Assembly (NCBI GenBank): GCA_964503315.1
Contig: CAZCZL010000002.1
Span: forward strand, 310,001-374,000
Source of the DNA: FEB-12 sp964503315
GTDB taxonomy: Bacteria > Zixibacteria > MSB-5A5 > GN15 > FEB-12
Reading direction: 5' to 3'
DNA length: 64,000 bases
The notes beneath the pieces were generated by a model. It ran no database searches. It saw nothing but the letters and a program-made list of their open reading frames with translations, and was not told where the DNA came from. The translations under genes and the position numbers were made by a program. Below are positions 28,482 to 37,827 of this stretch, piece by piece (positions within the stretch are counted from its first letter, which is position 1; each line of letters opens with the position of its first letter).

Positions 28482-29207
28482 GTGCAAGCTCGGCAAAAGA
28501 TGATAACCGCCGTCCTCGTGATGGCGGTTTTGCTTTCCACGCTCACCGGATGTATCGCGACCAAGCGCGATGTTCAGGACATCCGCACTGACATTGCCAT
28601 CCTCCGCGCCCAGAATGACTCGACCCGAGTGGCACTCCAGCGTCTGGACTCACTGGCCACACGAAACGAGCAAACCACCCAGGCATTGCTTTACAGTCTT
28701 AACTCCCTCAATGATGAGATGCAGACCCAGTTTTCCTATCTGCTTGAAAACTACAATGCGCTTCTGACCGAGGTCAACCGTCTCCGTTCCCAGCGAACGG
28801 AAAAGAAGCTCGCGGACTCCGCTTCGGCCGACCATGCCTGTGCCCAGTCATTTCAGTCCGCCATCGCGCTCATGCGGGACAAAAAGTATGACGATGCCAT
28901 CGTCGGATTCAACACGTACCTGACATCCTGCTCAACACACGTTAGCGTAGGAGACGCGCGTTACTGGATAGGTGAATGTACCTACTCACAGTCGAAATTC
29001 GCAGACGCCATTCCGCTGTTTGAGACGTTCATCAGCTCGTTTCCCGCGTCTGAGTATCTCTCGCGCGCGATGTACAAGATCGCACGGTGTTACCAGGAAC
29101 TGGATAAGAAGTCCGACGCCAAAAAGCGCTTCCAGCAGATTGTCGACAAGTACCCTGAAACGCCCGAGGCGAAGCAGTCCAAAGAGCGACTGAAGGAATT
29201 GAAGTAG
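28482..29207 (+). CDS. CpoB/YbgF-like lipoprotein with TPR, tandem second copy
   Basis: The protein has 241 residues. It starts at GTG 28482 with AGGAGC 5 bases upstream. It has a lipobox LLSTLTGC followed by IATKRDVQDI, parallel to VTKRDIEDL of the first copy. A coiled coil (about 30-95) is followed by TPRs (DKKYDDAIVGFNTYL, RYWIGECTYSQSKFADAIPL). Same architecture and length as the gene before it: a tandem duplication that has diverged. A division of labour between copies is likely but not visible. Confidence 0.85.
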   Translation: MQARQKMITAVLVMAVLLSTLTGCIATKRDVQDIRTDIAILRAQNDSTRVALQRLDSLATRNEQTTQALLYSLNSLNDEMQTQFSYLLENYNALLTEVNRLRSQRTEKKLADSASADHACAQSFQSAIALMRDKKYDDAIVGFNTYLTSCSTHVSVGDARYWIGECTYSQSKFADAIPLFETFISSFPASEYLSRAMYKIARCYQELDKKSDAKKRFQQIVDKYPETPEAKQSKERLKELK

Positions 29208-29208
29208 C

Positions 29209-29763
29209 ATGGCGGTTGACGGTATCCGCCTCCGTATCGCCGCCCCGACCGACCTCTTTCTCAAGGGCCGGGGCTTTTATCAAGTAGAGGAAGACTCGCT
29301 GTATGTCCAGTTGCAGCCCGCCGAGACCAACAGCCGTGTATTCTCCTACCTTGAGTCCGACAACCTCCGCGTCGACCTCGACCAGGCCGGCCGAATCCTG
29401 TTCATAGAACTCAATGCCGGCCGCCATACCTGGGCAGTAGACGAGAACCTGTCTCTCCCATCATCGCTCGGCTACGCCGATATCCGTTGCCTTGAGTTTC
29501 GTCTTCGCATACCACCCCCGATCCTCGCAACCAACAACTCTCGTTCGGTCGTCGCCCTGACCTTCGGTTCGGCCGCAGCCGACCGCTCCTACCGCATCGC
29601 CGATTCTGTCATCCTGCAGACCTCCGCGGGCAATCTCCTCAATCGGATCATTGTCACAGACATTGTCGATGACCTTGCCGGGCGCGAAATCGGAGCCTTT
29701 CGCCAGGCAATTCGCGGACTTGGTGGCCGGTCACTTGAGCGCACATCACCCCAGGACTTGTGA
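29209..29763 (+). CDS. uncharacterised protein
   Basis: The protein has 184 residues, soluble, with no signal sequence. ATG 29209 follows the previous stop by one base, so it is co-translated. The first 90 residues contain LYVQLQP and LRVDLDQAGRILFIELNAG, a pattern reminiscent of DUF2283-type 'vDlDedGrlvgIEi' proteins, which I note only as resemblance. No catalytic motif. It sits between the cpoB pair and ligA. Confidence 0.65.
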   Translation: MAVDGIRLRIAAPTDLFLKGRGFYQVEEDSLYVQLQPAETNSRVFSYLESDNLRVDLDQAGRILFIELNAGRHTWAVDENLSLPSSLGYADIRCLEFRLRIPPPILATNNSRSVVALTFGSAAADRSYRIADSVILQTSAGNLLNRIIVTDIVDDLAGREIGAFRQAIRGLGGRSLERTSPQDL

Positions 29764-29798
29764 TTGACAACGGGCTTCCCCAGCCTGTTATTTATCAC

Positions 29799-31811
29799 AT
29801 GCCTGCCAGCAAAACAGTCATCGCCGAATACGAGAAACTGAAGAGAGAGATTGAGGAGCACAATCACCGGTACTACGTGCTTGATGCCCCCACCATCTCC
29901 GATGCCGCCTTCGACAAGCTGTTCGATCGACTGCTGGATATTGAGAAAGAGCACCCGGATTTTGTAACGCTTGATTCCCCCTCACAGCGTGTTGGGGCGG
30001 CCCCCTCAAAGAAATTCCAATCGGTGCCGCACCGTGTTCAGATGTTGTCGCTCCAGAAAGTGACTTCGCCGGAGGAGTTCCGGGACTTCGACCGACGCGT
30101 TCACGATGGCTTAGGTACCGAATCTGACATTGAGTATGTCACCGAACCAAAACTAGACGGGCTGGCGGTCGAACTGATCTACGAAAACGGGATGTTCACG
30201 CTCGGCTCAACTCGCGGCGATTGCACGACCGGCGAAGGGATCACTCCGAACCTTCGTACTATCCGAAATATCCCGCTGCGTCTCTCTGAGCCTACAGCAA
30301 AGAAATATCCGTTACTCGAGATTCGCGGCGAGGTGATCATGCGCCGCTCAGCCTGGGAGAAATTGAATGCGCGTCTGGAGGAGCAAGGTATCGCTCCATT
30401 GGCCAACACCCGCAATGGCGCAGCCGGATCGCTAAGACAGCTCGACCCAAAGATCACGGCCTCTCGCCCGCTGATCTTCTATGCGTACGGAATCTCTGAC
30501 ACCAACCTCCCGGCTTTGTCCCGTCAATCAGAGGTAATGCGGCTCCTCAAGGCCGAAGGGTTCACAGTCAATGAACACATTGGCCAAGCCAAGGGTGTCG
30601 ATGCGGTAGAGAAGCAGTTCGCCCGGCTCGACCAGATTCGTCCTTCGCTCGACTACGATATCGATGGCATGGTTGTTAAGGTCGATAGCTTCGCTCAGCA
30701 GGAGACGCTCGGCCAGGTCTCCCGCGCCCCGCGCTGGGCGGTTGCCTGGAAATTCACCGCGGAAATTGCCGAAACTGTCCTCGAAGGCGTGCTCTTCTCG
30801 GTTGGTCGCACCGGTGTGGTCACCCCTGTCGCACAACTCAAGCCAGTGCGAGTCTCAGGAGTAATTGTCAGTAATGCCTCACTCCATAATGAGGATGAAT
30901 TGAACCGACTTGATGCTCGTATCGGTGATACGGTCCGTATCCGTCGGGCTGGCGATGTCATCCCAGAGGTGATAGAGGTCGTTGTCGAAAAGCGTCCGAA
31001 ATCGACCAGTCGTGTCAAATTTCCGAAAGCCTGTCCTTCGTGTGGCGACCCGATTGTCCGACCGGAGGGGGAAGCAGCCTGGCGCTGTCTGAACGCGGAG
31101 TGCCCGGCCCAACTCGAAGGACATATCACCCACTTTGCCTCCAAAGGCGGTTTCGATATCGAAGGCCTCGGCGAAAAGCTCGCGCACCAGTTGATTGCCG
31201 AAGGACTGGTGAAAAGTCCTGCTGATATCTTCTTCCTGACTAAAGAGCAACTACTCACGCTGGATCTATTCGGCGACAAGAAAGCGGAGAACCTCCTGCA
31301 GGCGATTGAGCGCTCTCGAGCTGTTGGACTCCCCAGGGTCATCTTCGCCCTCGGCATTATTGGGGTTGGTGAGACAGTCGCCAAACTTCTGGCGTCTTCG
31401 CTTGGCTCTATTGAGGCGCTCTCTTCGGCCACTCTTGAGCAATTGCAGCAGATCGAGGGGATCGGCCCGATCATCGCCGAGAATATTTATCGATTTTTCC
31501 AGAGTCCGCACAACCGTCATATGCTGGCCCGTATGTCCGAAGGGGGCGTTCTGTTTCCCCAGCACCAGACCACTACCCGGTCGACGACCCTGGCGGGGAA
31601 AACGTTCGTTATCACTGGTACGCTTTCTAAGCCCAGGGATGAATTCAAACGGATCATCGAAGAGAATGGCGGCAAGGTGAGCGGCTCAGTCTCCAAGAAG
31701 ACCGATTACCTGCTCTGTGGCTTGGATGCTGGTTCCAAGCTGGAGAACGCAAAATCTCTCGGCGTAGCAGTTCTGGACGAAGAACAATTCAGACACTTGC
31801 TGGGGCTCTAA
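29799..31811 (+). CDS. ligA: NAD+-dependent DNA ligase
   Basis: The protein has about 670 residues. It seals nicks in DNA using NAD+. The adenylation motif is EPKLDGLAVEL, with the catalytic Lys, near residue 120. An OB fold contains FSVGRTGVVTPVAQLKPVRV; a four-Cys zinc finger is CPSCGDPIVRP ... CLNAECPAQ; helix-hairpin-helix repeats and a C-terminal BRCT domain follow (TFVITGTLSKPRDEFKRIIE, near residue 600). ATG 29799 gives the family's normal N-terminus; GTG 29760, overlapping the previous stop, is also possible. A TTGACA box at 29763-29768 just upstream may give a separate promoter. Confidence 0.96.
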   Translation: MPASKTVIAEYEKLKREIEEHNHRYYVLDAPTISDAAFDKLFDRLLDIEKEHPDFVTLDSPSQRVGAAPSKKFQSVPHRVQMLSLQKVTSPEEFRDFDRRVHDGLGTESDIEYVTEPKLDGLAVELIYENGMFTLGSTRGDCTTGEGITPNLRTIRNIPLRLSEPTAKKYPLLEIRGEVIMRRSAWEKLNARLEEQGIAPLANTRNGAAGSLRQLDPKITASRPLIFYAYGISDTNLPALSRQSEVMRLLKAEGFTVNEHIGQAKGVDAVEKQFARLDQIRPSLDYDIDGMVVKVDSFAQQETLGQVSRAPRWAVAWKFTAEIAETVLEGVLFSVGRTGVVTPVAQLKPVRVSGVIVSNASLHNEDELNRLDARIGDTVRIRRAGDVIPEVIEVVVEKRPKSTSRVKFPKACPSCGDPIVRPEGEAAWRCLNAECPAQLEGHITHFASKGGFDIEGLGEKLAHQLIAEGLVKSPADIFFLTKEQLLTLDLFGDKKAENLLQAIERSRAVGLPRVIFALGIIGVGETVAKLLASSLGSIEALSSATLEQLQQIEGIGPIIAENIYRFFQSPHNRHMLARMSEGGVLFPQHQTTTRSTTLAGKTFVITGTLSKPRDEFKRIIEENGGKVSGSVSKKTDYLLCGLDAGSKLENAKSLGVAVLDEEQFRHLLGL

Positions 31812-31867
31812 CCCGCACCACTTTAGTCGCAACGTTGCCATTGGCTTACCCCGGTCCATCTTTCCCC

Positions 31868-31897
31868 TTGACTTGTCCCACAATGACAAGCTAATTA
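31868..31897 (+). promoter_or_regulatory. predicted promoter of partner-switching genes
   Basis: TTGACT (31868-31873), an 18-base spacer and TAATTA (31892-31897). Only the first two -10 bases match the consensus. About 100 bases before the STAS gene. Confidence 0.4.
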
Positions 31898-31997
31898 AAG
31901 ACTTAGCTCGCATCTGCGGGCTTGCCGGTTGATGGTGGGGCAACTCCTCCCCCGGCAGATCGTAAATGATGATGACTCAGTATCGGAGACTGTTACC

Positions 31998-32336
31998 ATG
32001 AAATTGACCGACCGAGTACAGGACGGCGTAGTGGTTCTCGAACCTAAAGGAAAGATCATGGGTGGCCCGGATGCTTCCCTGCTTCATGACAAACTCTACG
32101 AGTATATCAAACAGGATATGAAGAGAGTGGTTGTCGACCTTTCTCAGGTCGACTGGATGAATTCGACCGGTCTCGGGATCCTCATCTCCGGTTATACCAC
32201 GCTTCGCAACAATGACGGCATGCTGAAGCTTGCCAATGTCACCGACAAGATCCAGTCGCTGCTTACTATCACCAAGCTGGTGTCGGTCTTCGAAGCGTAC
32301 GACACGGTCGACGAAGCGATCAAGACATTTAAGTGA
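31998..32336 (+). CDS. STAS-domain anti-sigma factor antagonist
   Basis: The protein has about 112 residues. ATG 31998 is set by GGAG at 9 bases. A single STAS domain has WMNSTGLGILISGY, whose Ser is the usual site phosphorylated by the partner kinase. In the known partner-switch, the unphosphorylated form binds the anti-sigma kinase and frees a sigma factor. The kinase gene follows 84 bases later, separated by a hairpin with a T-run. Confidence 0.9.
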   Translation: MKLTDRVQDGVVVLEPKGKIMGGPDASLLHDKLYEYIKQDMKRVVVDLSQVDWMNSTGLGILISGYTTLRNNDGMLKLANVTDKIQSLLTITKLVSVFEAYDTVDEAIKTFK

Positions 32337-32372
32337 TTCACTGCACGAAAACGTAAACATTCATCATACGAG

Positions 32373-32406
32373 ACAGGTAGGCGTGCAGATGTCTGCCTGT
32401 TTTTTT
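32373..32406 (+). terminator. hairpin with T-run between STAS and kinase genes
   Basis: Arms 32373-32380 and 32393-32400 (ACAGGTAG/CTGCCTGT, one G-U pair) are followed by TTTTTT. It ends 14 bases before the next start, so it probably lowers expression of the kinase and phosphatase relative to the antagonist. Confidence 0.6.
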
Positions 32407-32420
32407 GGAGTCGGCAGAGC

Positions 32421-32840
32421 ATGCAAAAACCAATCATCACAGGCGACACCATCATCGTCCCATCCAGCACTGACCATCTCGCGGATGTCGACCTGTTCAT
32501 CGAAGGAACGCTCCGCGGTTACGGCGCGCCGGAATCGGTCATCGCCGATATTGCCATTTCGGTGTCGGAGCTGGTCAATAATGCCATCCTGCATGGCAAC
32601 CGGTCAGCCCCCGATAAGCAGGTAACTGTCAAGATCTTCCGCGAGAACTCCTCGGTGCGGATTTCGGTGACCGATCAGGGAGGCGGATTCAATCCGGAGG
32701 TCATCGAAAACCCGATTGAGGATGACAACCTCCTCAAAGAGGTTGGACGCGGCATTTTCATAGTCCGGGCGCTCATGGATAAAGTGGATATCACGGCGAC
32801 CGAACACGGCACGACTATCGAGATCACGAAAGCTATCTAA
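32421..32840 (+). CDS. RsbW/SpoIIAB-like anti-sigma kinase (HATPase)
   Basis: The protein has 139 residues. A stand-alone GHKL ATPase domain has the N-box SELVNNAILHG (about residues 50-60), the G1 box VTDQGGGFNPE and the G2 box GRGIFIVRALMD. This domain phosphorylates the STAS antagonist on Ser and sequesters a sigma factor or another target. GGAG precedes the ATG. The target sigma factor is not in the window. Confidence 0.9.
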   Translation: MQKPIITGDTIIVPSSTDHLADVDLFIEGTLRGYGAPESVIADIAISVSELVNNAILHGNRSAPDKQVTVKIFRENSSVRISVTDQGGGFNPEVIENPIEDDNLLKEVGRGIFIVRALMDKVDITATEHGTTIEITKAI

Positions 32841-32864
32841 TCAGAGGCAGTCCAGACCAAAGCA

Positions 32865-35132
32865 ATGAGTAGCGACACGCTCATAACCCTGGCTTTCTTC
32901 GTGGCCGGTGGCTTCCTCACCTTCCTCGCGGTTACCATTACCCGGGACAATTTCGTCAACCGGATAAACCGTGTAACCGGAGCGATGCTCTTTTTTGCAG
33001 GTCTGGGACCGATCTTCCTCGCTCTTGGCTCGATCATTACGACTGGTCCGGATGCCGACCCGGATTTCAATCGACGAGCCCTGTATCAAGTCCACACAAT
33101 CTGGGAGCTCTTCTTCCCTACGCTATTGATCTTTGCCTGGCTCTTTCCGGTTGACCGGATGCGGGAATTCAGGAGCACCCGTCTGCGCACACTCATATTT
33201 GTCCCGCAGGCGATGCACTTCATCATCATGGTCTTCTTCGGCGACATCAATCGCCTGTTGGAGATGGTGAAGCTTGACCCGACTCGCGAAGGTTTTACCA
33301 CAATAATCCTGGCACCGTTCAGTTACCTGTTCACCTCAATTCTGCAGATGGTGAATGTCATCAGGTCCTACGAGCAGGTGATCTTCGACTCCATCAACCT
33401 GCTCTACGTTGTTGCCGCGGTCTACTTCCTTGAGACCGGCCATCGGTATCTGAAAGAACCTCGACTGGTCAGTCAGACTCGCATTGTCCTCTGGTCACTC
33501 CGGGTGGGGCTCGGCTTTTTCCTGGCCGCCACCCTTTCACATCTCTTCTTTGCCCGGTATGTCCCGACCCAGTTCAACTCGATCATCCTGGTCGTCGGGC
33601 TGGTGCTGGCAGCCGGTGTCCTGGCCTTTGCCATCATCCGGTATCAGTTCCTTGATGTACAACTGATCTTCCGCCAGTCGTTCATCTACACGCTGGCTTC
33701 GGCCCTGTTGGTCGGCGGTTACATTGTGATAGGTGTGAAATCTCAGACGATGCTGATACCTCTTTTTGGCGACAGAGCCCAGATCATCAGCTATGTCTTT
33801 TTGGCACTGATTCTCCTCCTTTTCCAACCGATTGCGAGTTGGTTGGACAATGTCATCCGTTCCATGTTCATGCGCACACGCTCGGATTACCGCAATGTCA
33901 TTGAGCGGTTCTCCCGGCAGGTCATCTCCATGTTTGACCCGCGCCTGTTGCGCCAGACGATCGACGAGACCCTCAAGACTGCGCTCCTGGTGGAACAGGT
34001 CTATTTCGTCTTGTACGACGACTCTGTGGGCGAGTATGCCATCCTTCCTAGTGAGGATAATCCATCACGAGTTATCGTACAGCGCGAGGACCTGATGCTT
34101 CGCGGCATCAACTTGCTTGACGCTCCAACTCACTTCGGTTCTCTCTCGCAATACGAGACGGACTCGCAGTTGGCCGACTTCCTGAAAGAACGGAAGGTCA
34201 AGCTGATACTTCCGATGAAGGATGCAAAACATCTCCTGGGATTCCTTGCCCTGACCAATAAGGCAGCCGGCTATCGCTACTCCTCCGAGGACTTCAACTT
34301 ATTGGGTGTGCTTTCAAACCAAATGGTTTCCGCACTCACCAACGCCCGCCTCTATGTCGAGTCGCTTGAGCGGATGCGTCTTCAGGAAGAGGTCACGATG
34401 GCGCGGCAGATCCAACTCGATCTGCTGCCGGCCAGTCCGCCTCAACTTGAATGTTCCATCATACATGCGCAGTCCATCCCGTCGAGAACGGTCGGAGGAG
34501 ACTTCTATGATTTCATCCCGATCAAGGGGGACAAACGATGGGGGCTGGTGATCGCCGACGCTTCAGGAAAAGGCATGCCCGCGGCCCTGATGATTGCGCA
34601 GATACAGGCGATGATCCGCAGCGAGATAAACAACGGGAATCCTATCCCGACGATGCTCAAGAACGTCAATCGCCAGGTGGCGCTGTCCACTTCGTCCGAG
34701 AAGTATGTCACGCTCTTCTATGGCGAATTGGATACGACCTGTGGCACCTTCACCTACGCGAACGCGGGGCATAACTACCCGATCCTGGTTCGCAAGGACG
34801 GCTCGCTTGAGTTGCTGCAAACTGGCGGGCCGATCGTTGGCGCGTTTCCGTTCCTCGAATTCACGTCGGCATCAGTACCATTGCGGGATGGCGATCTCCT
34901 GTTCTTCTTCACAGACGGACTCTCTGAGGCCATGAATGCCGAAGGGGTCGAATATGGCGAAGACCGCATCCGCAATTTCGTTCGCGACCACCGCCACCAG
35001 GAACCATCGCAATTGGTCGACTTACTCATGAACGACGTACGGCAATTTGACCCATCTTCACCGCCGCAGGATGATACCACGATCATAGCACTTAAAATGC
35101 GCGCGAATGGCTTGACCACGAATGTCCAGTAA
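32865..35132 (+). CDS. membrane SpoIIE/RsbU-type PP2C phosphatase with GAF domain
   Basis: The protein has 755 residues. The first 330 or so residues hold about nine hydrophobic segments, like a histidine-kinase 7TM sensor region. A GAF-like domain (about 350-495) and a linker coiled coil (RMRLQEEVTMARQIQLDLLP) follow, then the PP2C domain (about 520-750). The metal-binding acidic motifs are VGGDFYDF, IADASGKGMPAALMIAQIQA, TYANAGHNYP, FFTDGLSEAMN and QDDTTIIAL. It should dephosphorylate the STAS antagonist in response to a membrane or bound signal. It completes the antagonist-kinase-phosphatase set. Confidence 0.9.
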   Translation: MSSDTLITLAFFVAGGFLTFLAVTITRDNFVNRINRVTGAMLFFAGLGPIFLALGSIITTGPDADPDFNRRALYQVHTIWELFFPTLLIFAWLFPVDRMREFRSTRLRTLIFVPQAMHFIIMVFFGDINRLLEMVKLDPTREGFTTIILAPFSYLFTSILQMVNVIRSYEQVIFDSINLLYVVAAVYFLETGHRYLKEPRLVSQTRIVLWSLRVGLGFFLAATLSHLFFARYVPTQFNSIILVVGLVLAAGVLAFAIIRYQFLDVQLIFRQSFIYTLASALLVGGYIVIGVKSQTMLIPLFGDRAQIISYVFLALILLLFQPIASWLDNVIRSMFMRTRSDYRNVIERFSRQVISMFDPRLLRQTIDETLKTALLVEQVYFVLYDDSVGEYAILPSEDNPSRVIVQREDLMLRGINLLDAPTHFGSLSQYETDSQLADFLKERKVKLILPMKDAKHLLGFLALTNKAAGYRYSSEDFNLLGVLSNQMVSALTNARLYVESLERMRLQEEVTMARQIQLDLLPASPPQLECSIIHAQSIPSRTVGGDFYDFIPIKGDKRWGLVIADASGKGMPAALMIAQIQAMIRSEINNGNPIPTMLKNVNRQVALSTSSEKYVTLFYGELDTTCGTFTYANAGHNYPILVRKDGSLELLQTGGPIVGAFPFLEFTSASVPLRDGDLLFFFTDGLSEAMNAEGVEYGEDRIRNFVRDHRHQEPSQLVDLLMNDVRQFDPSSPPQDDTTIIALKMRANGLTTNVQ

Positions 35133-35685
35133 ACACGACTCTTTTGACTCCGAGAAGCTCTTTGCCCGCAAGAACCACTTCTGTGGATTTCGATTCTGTC
35201 CCCTTTGCGGAAAGTCCCTTGTTCAAGGGGATAAGGAAGGTCGCGTCAGGGTCTTTTGCCCGGACGATCAGTGCGGCTACGTTTTCTATCAAAACCCTGT
35301 CCCCGCCGCTGGAGCCGTGATTGTTCAGAATGATCAGGTCTTGATGGTCAAACGGGCGCATCCACCTCGGATCGGATGGTGGTGTCTCCCCGCCGGCTTC
35401 ATGGAATGGAACGAGCACCCCGGCCAGACGGCGGTTCGCGAGGTCGGCGAGGAGACCGGCCTTATGATAAAGTTGACCTCTCTTTTCGAGATATATACCG
35501 GCACCGATGATCCTCGCTCCAATGCGGTCCTTATCCTCTATCTGGCTGACATAGTCGGAGGTGAGATGCAGGCTTCTGATGATGCCCTTGATGTTCGCTT
35601 CTTCCCGTTCAGCGCGCTTCCCCAAGAGATAGCGTTTGAGTCGCATCGCCGGGCATTGGCAGACTACCTTTCCAGATACCGTTGA
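35122..35685 (+). CDS. Nudix hydrolase with zinc ribbon
   Basis: The protein has 187 residues. A four-Cys zinc ribbon (FCPLCGKS ... VFCPDDQCGY, about 30-58) precedes the Nudix fold. The Nudix box is complete: GFMEWNEHPGQTAVREVGEE followed by TGL. The layout resembles NADH pyrophosphatase (NudC-type) and ADP-ribose pyrophosphatases; substrate is not readable. Its start overlaps the phosphatase gene by 11 bases, so translation is probably coupled. Confidence 0.88.
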   Translation: MSSKHDSFDSEKLFARKNHFCGFRFCPLCGKSLVQGDKEGRVRVFCPDDQCGYVFYQNPVPAAGAVIVQNDQVLMVKRAHPPRIGWWCLPAGFMEWNEHPGQTAVREVGEETGLMIKLTSLFEIYTGTDDPRSNAVLILYLADIVGGEMQASDDALDVRFFPFSALPQEIAFESHRRALADYLSRYR

Positions 35686-35820
35686 GCCGAACATCGTACG
35701 TCCATCTACCCGCACAATTGTACAAAGAGCATGAAGAATTCTCGGGATAAATCTCCCACTATCTTAAGCTTGACTTGGTCTGTCCGACATAATTCAATGT
35801 CTGGCATACCTGGAGGTGCA

Positions 35821-37569
35821 ATGCGGCAAGTGACATTTACCCTGATCCATGGCTTGGTGGCTGGCTTTCTTCTGACAGGCACACTAGTCGCCGCCGAGGC
35901 ACAGGAATACAAGGAGGTCTCGGTCACGCCTCATCGCCAGCCATACTTTTCACTCACCTATACCAAAGATCAGGTCTTCCTGCGCCTGCCCGATATTCCT
36001 TCCACTGGCGATCAAAAGTTCGAACGTCGCGACCTAACAATCACACCTTCGGCAGTCACAGCCGGCGGACGTGTGCTCTTTGACACGAACGGTGCTCACA
36101 TCGGTGACTCCATCCTGCCGTTCGACCGCATAACGGATTTTCACCTTACTGATTCATCTGAAATTGTCATCATTCAGTTCTCTACTACTTCCTCGGCCAC
36201 AGACCCCATAGCGCAGAAACGCCGTGGCAATCGAATCACTTTCTCCGAACCGATAACGGTTGCAGCGGGCGACTTTGTACGTGGCATGGTCCTCTCTGTT
36301 ACCGGTGATATCCGGGTCGATGGTGAGGTAAACAAAGATGTCGCCTCTCTTTTCGGAACAGTCAGTATAGGTCAGGCGGCGGTCATTCGTGGCGATGTCG
36401 CCACTGTTACGGGCGGAATAACGGTCGAGCGCAAGGCGTCGGTATACGGGGACACGTACAACGGTTCTGAAGAAAAAGTCTTTCGACGTCACCGCCTCAA
36501 TCGAGGGGCGACAGAGTTTAGCTATGCGCCGACCTTCGAATACAATCGCGTGGATGGCGCCAACCCCAACTTGTCCCTTCGATTCACCGATACAGATTCG
36601 CTTCTGCCGAATATCTGGGCATCCATGGGGTACGGTTTCGCCTCAACCAGTTGGCGCGTTAAGGGCGGCATCGAGCAGACCATTGAGAAAAGACATGGCC
36701 TCACGTTTGGGATCGAGGCACACCGGGATCTACTCTCGGATGACGACTGGCTGCTTTCCGATCGTGAAAATACGGTCTACGCCCTGACTGTTACCGAAGA
36801 CTTCAAGGATTACTACGAAGAGATAGGCGGCTCCGTTTATGCGAAAGCTCGACCTTTCAGGAACACCAAGGTTGAGATTGGTTATCGCTCGGGTATTACC
36901 AATTGGCTGCCGGCAAATCGCAACCTTTGGTCACTCTTTGGCGGCGACAAGCGGTTCTCGGAGAATTTCACGACGGTTCCGACAGAACTTCTCGCCGAAG
37001 GAGCTGCCGCTGTTGACACCGGCCGGATCGCTTCGGTTTACGCTTCAATTGAATTCGACAATCGCCTCAGCGACCCATTCTCGGGATCGGCATGGGCCAT
37101 GACCCTTTGCGGTGAGATTTCCTCACCCGATCTCTCGTCGGACTATGATTTCTCCTGGTTTACAGCGTCCGTGCGCCGTTATCAGAAGGTCTCTCATTAT
37201 AGCACTCTCCTGGTACGCGGCATGATCGGTGGTTCTGAGGGCGACACTCCACTTCACCGTACCTTCTATTTGGGCGGGCTGGGAACGCTGCACGGATACC
37301 GGCACAAGGAACTGATGGGGAGTCGCTTCTGGATGCTTAATAGCGAGTTCCGTTTCACCCTCCCTCGCACCGATATTGCCCTGGCGGCCATTTGGGATGT
37401 AGGCCAGATCGGCTTCCACGGACCCTTGGATGATCATATAGAGGTCAGGCACTCCTTGGGTGGGGCAATTTACTTTGGTGACGATGTTCGAGTCTCAATT
37501 GCCCGACGTCTGGACGGCTTCGCTGATCGCAATCCACGCATCTTCGTCCGGCTTGAGCACGTCCTCTAA
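35821..37569 (+). CDS. outer-membrane protein: bactofilin-like repeats fused to Omp85-type barrel
   Basis: The protein has about 582 residues. ATG 35821 follows GGAGGTG at 5 bases; an ATG 30 codons upstream has no site. A signal sequence (about 1-33, GLVAGFLLTGTLVAAEAQ) is followed by a beta-rich segment (about 40-150). Next come short repeats resembling bactofilin/adhesin beta-helix turns (TGDIRVDGEVNKDVASLFGT, QAAVIRGDVATVTGGI, about 160-215). The rest is a transmembrane beta-barrel with GGLGTLHGYRHKELMG, which matches the Omp85/BamA loop-6 signature region, and it ends with a Leu. No POTRA domains are evident. It could be a patatin-less Omp85 exporter or an adhesin anchor (inference). Confidence 0.75.
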   Translation: MRQVTFTLIHGLVAGFLLTGTLVAAEAQEYKEVSVTPHRQPYFSLTYTKDQVFLRLPDIPSTGDQKFERRDLTITPSAVTAGGRVLFDTNGAHIGDSILPFDRITDFHLTDSSEIVIIQFSTTSSATDPIAQKRRGNRITFSEPITVAAGDFVRGMVLSVTGDIRVDGEVNKDVASLFGTVSIGQAAVIRGDVATVTGGITVERKASVYGDTYNGSEEKVFRRHRLNRGATEFSYAPTFEYNRVDGANPNLSLRFTDTDSLLPNIWASMGYGFASTSWRVKGGIEQTIEKRHGLTFGIEAHRDLLSDDDWLLSDRENTVYALTVTEDFKDYYEEIGGSVYAKARPFRNTKVEIGYRSGITNWLPANRNLWSLFGGDKRFSENFTTVPTELLAEGAAAVDTGRIASVYASIEFDNRLSDPFSGSAWAMTLCGEISSPDLSSDYDFSWFTASVRRYQKVSHYSTLLVRGMIGGSEGDTPLHRTFYLGGLGTLHGYRHKELMGSRFWMLNSEFRFTLPRTDIALAAIWDVGQIGFHGPLDDHIEVRHSLGGAIYFGDDVRVSIARRLDGFADRNPRIFVRLEHVL

Positions 37570-37827
37570 TCACACTAGAGCGTCCAACTCATTGCTAGTC
37601 AATCGGTTTCGGTAACTTACCGGAATCGTCCCGGTGTCGTTTCATGTAAGCACAGTTGGTCACCGGTATTGGCGCAATTTTCGACCACGTCCTTTCCTCC
37701 GTAATTCCTCTCGCTGGTGAACTCCAAGCCTCCTGTTGGCTTAGGCCAGTTTTTGTCCATGTCCACCCATTAAGCACTTACCGATTTCAGCCGATACAAT
37801 AGGAGAGTTACAGGAGCCTGCATCGCT

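Noticed and set aside
35092..35715. Minus-strand open frame of 207 codons
   Set aside because: Antisense to the Nudix gene with its intact Nudix box and zinc ribbon; the complementary frame is open by codon bias.
37595..37777. Minus-strand 60-codon frame in the gap before the histidine kinase
   Set aside because: No ribosome site, no recognisable motif and unlikely composition.
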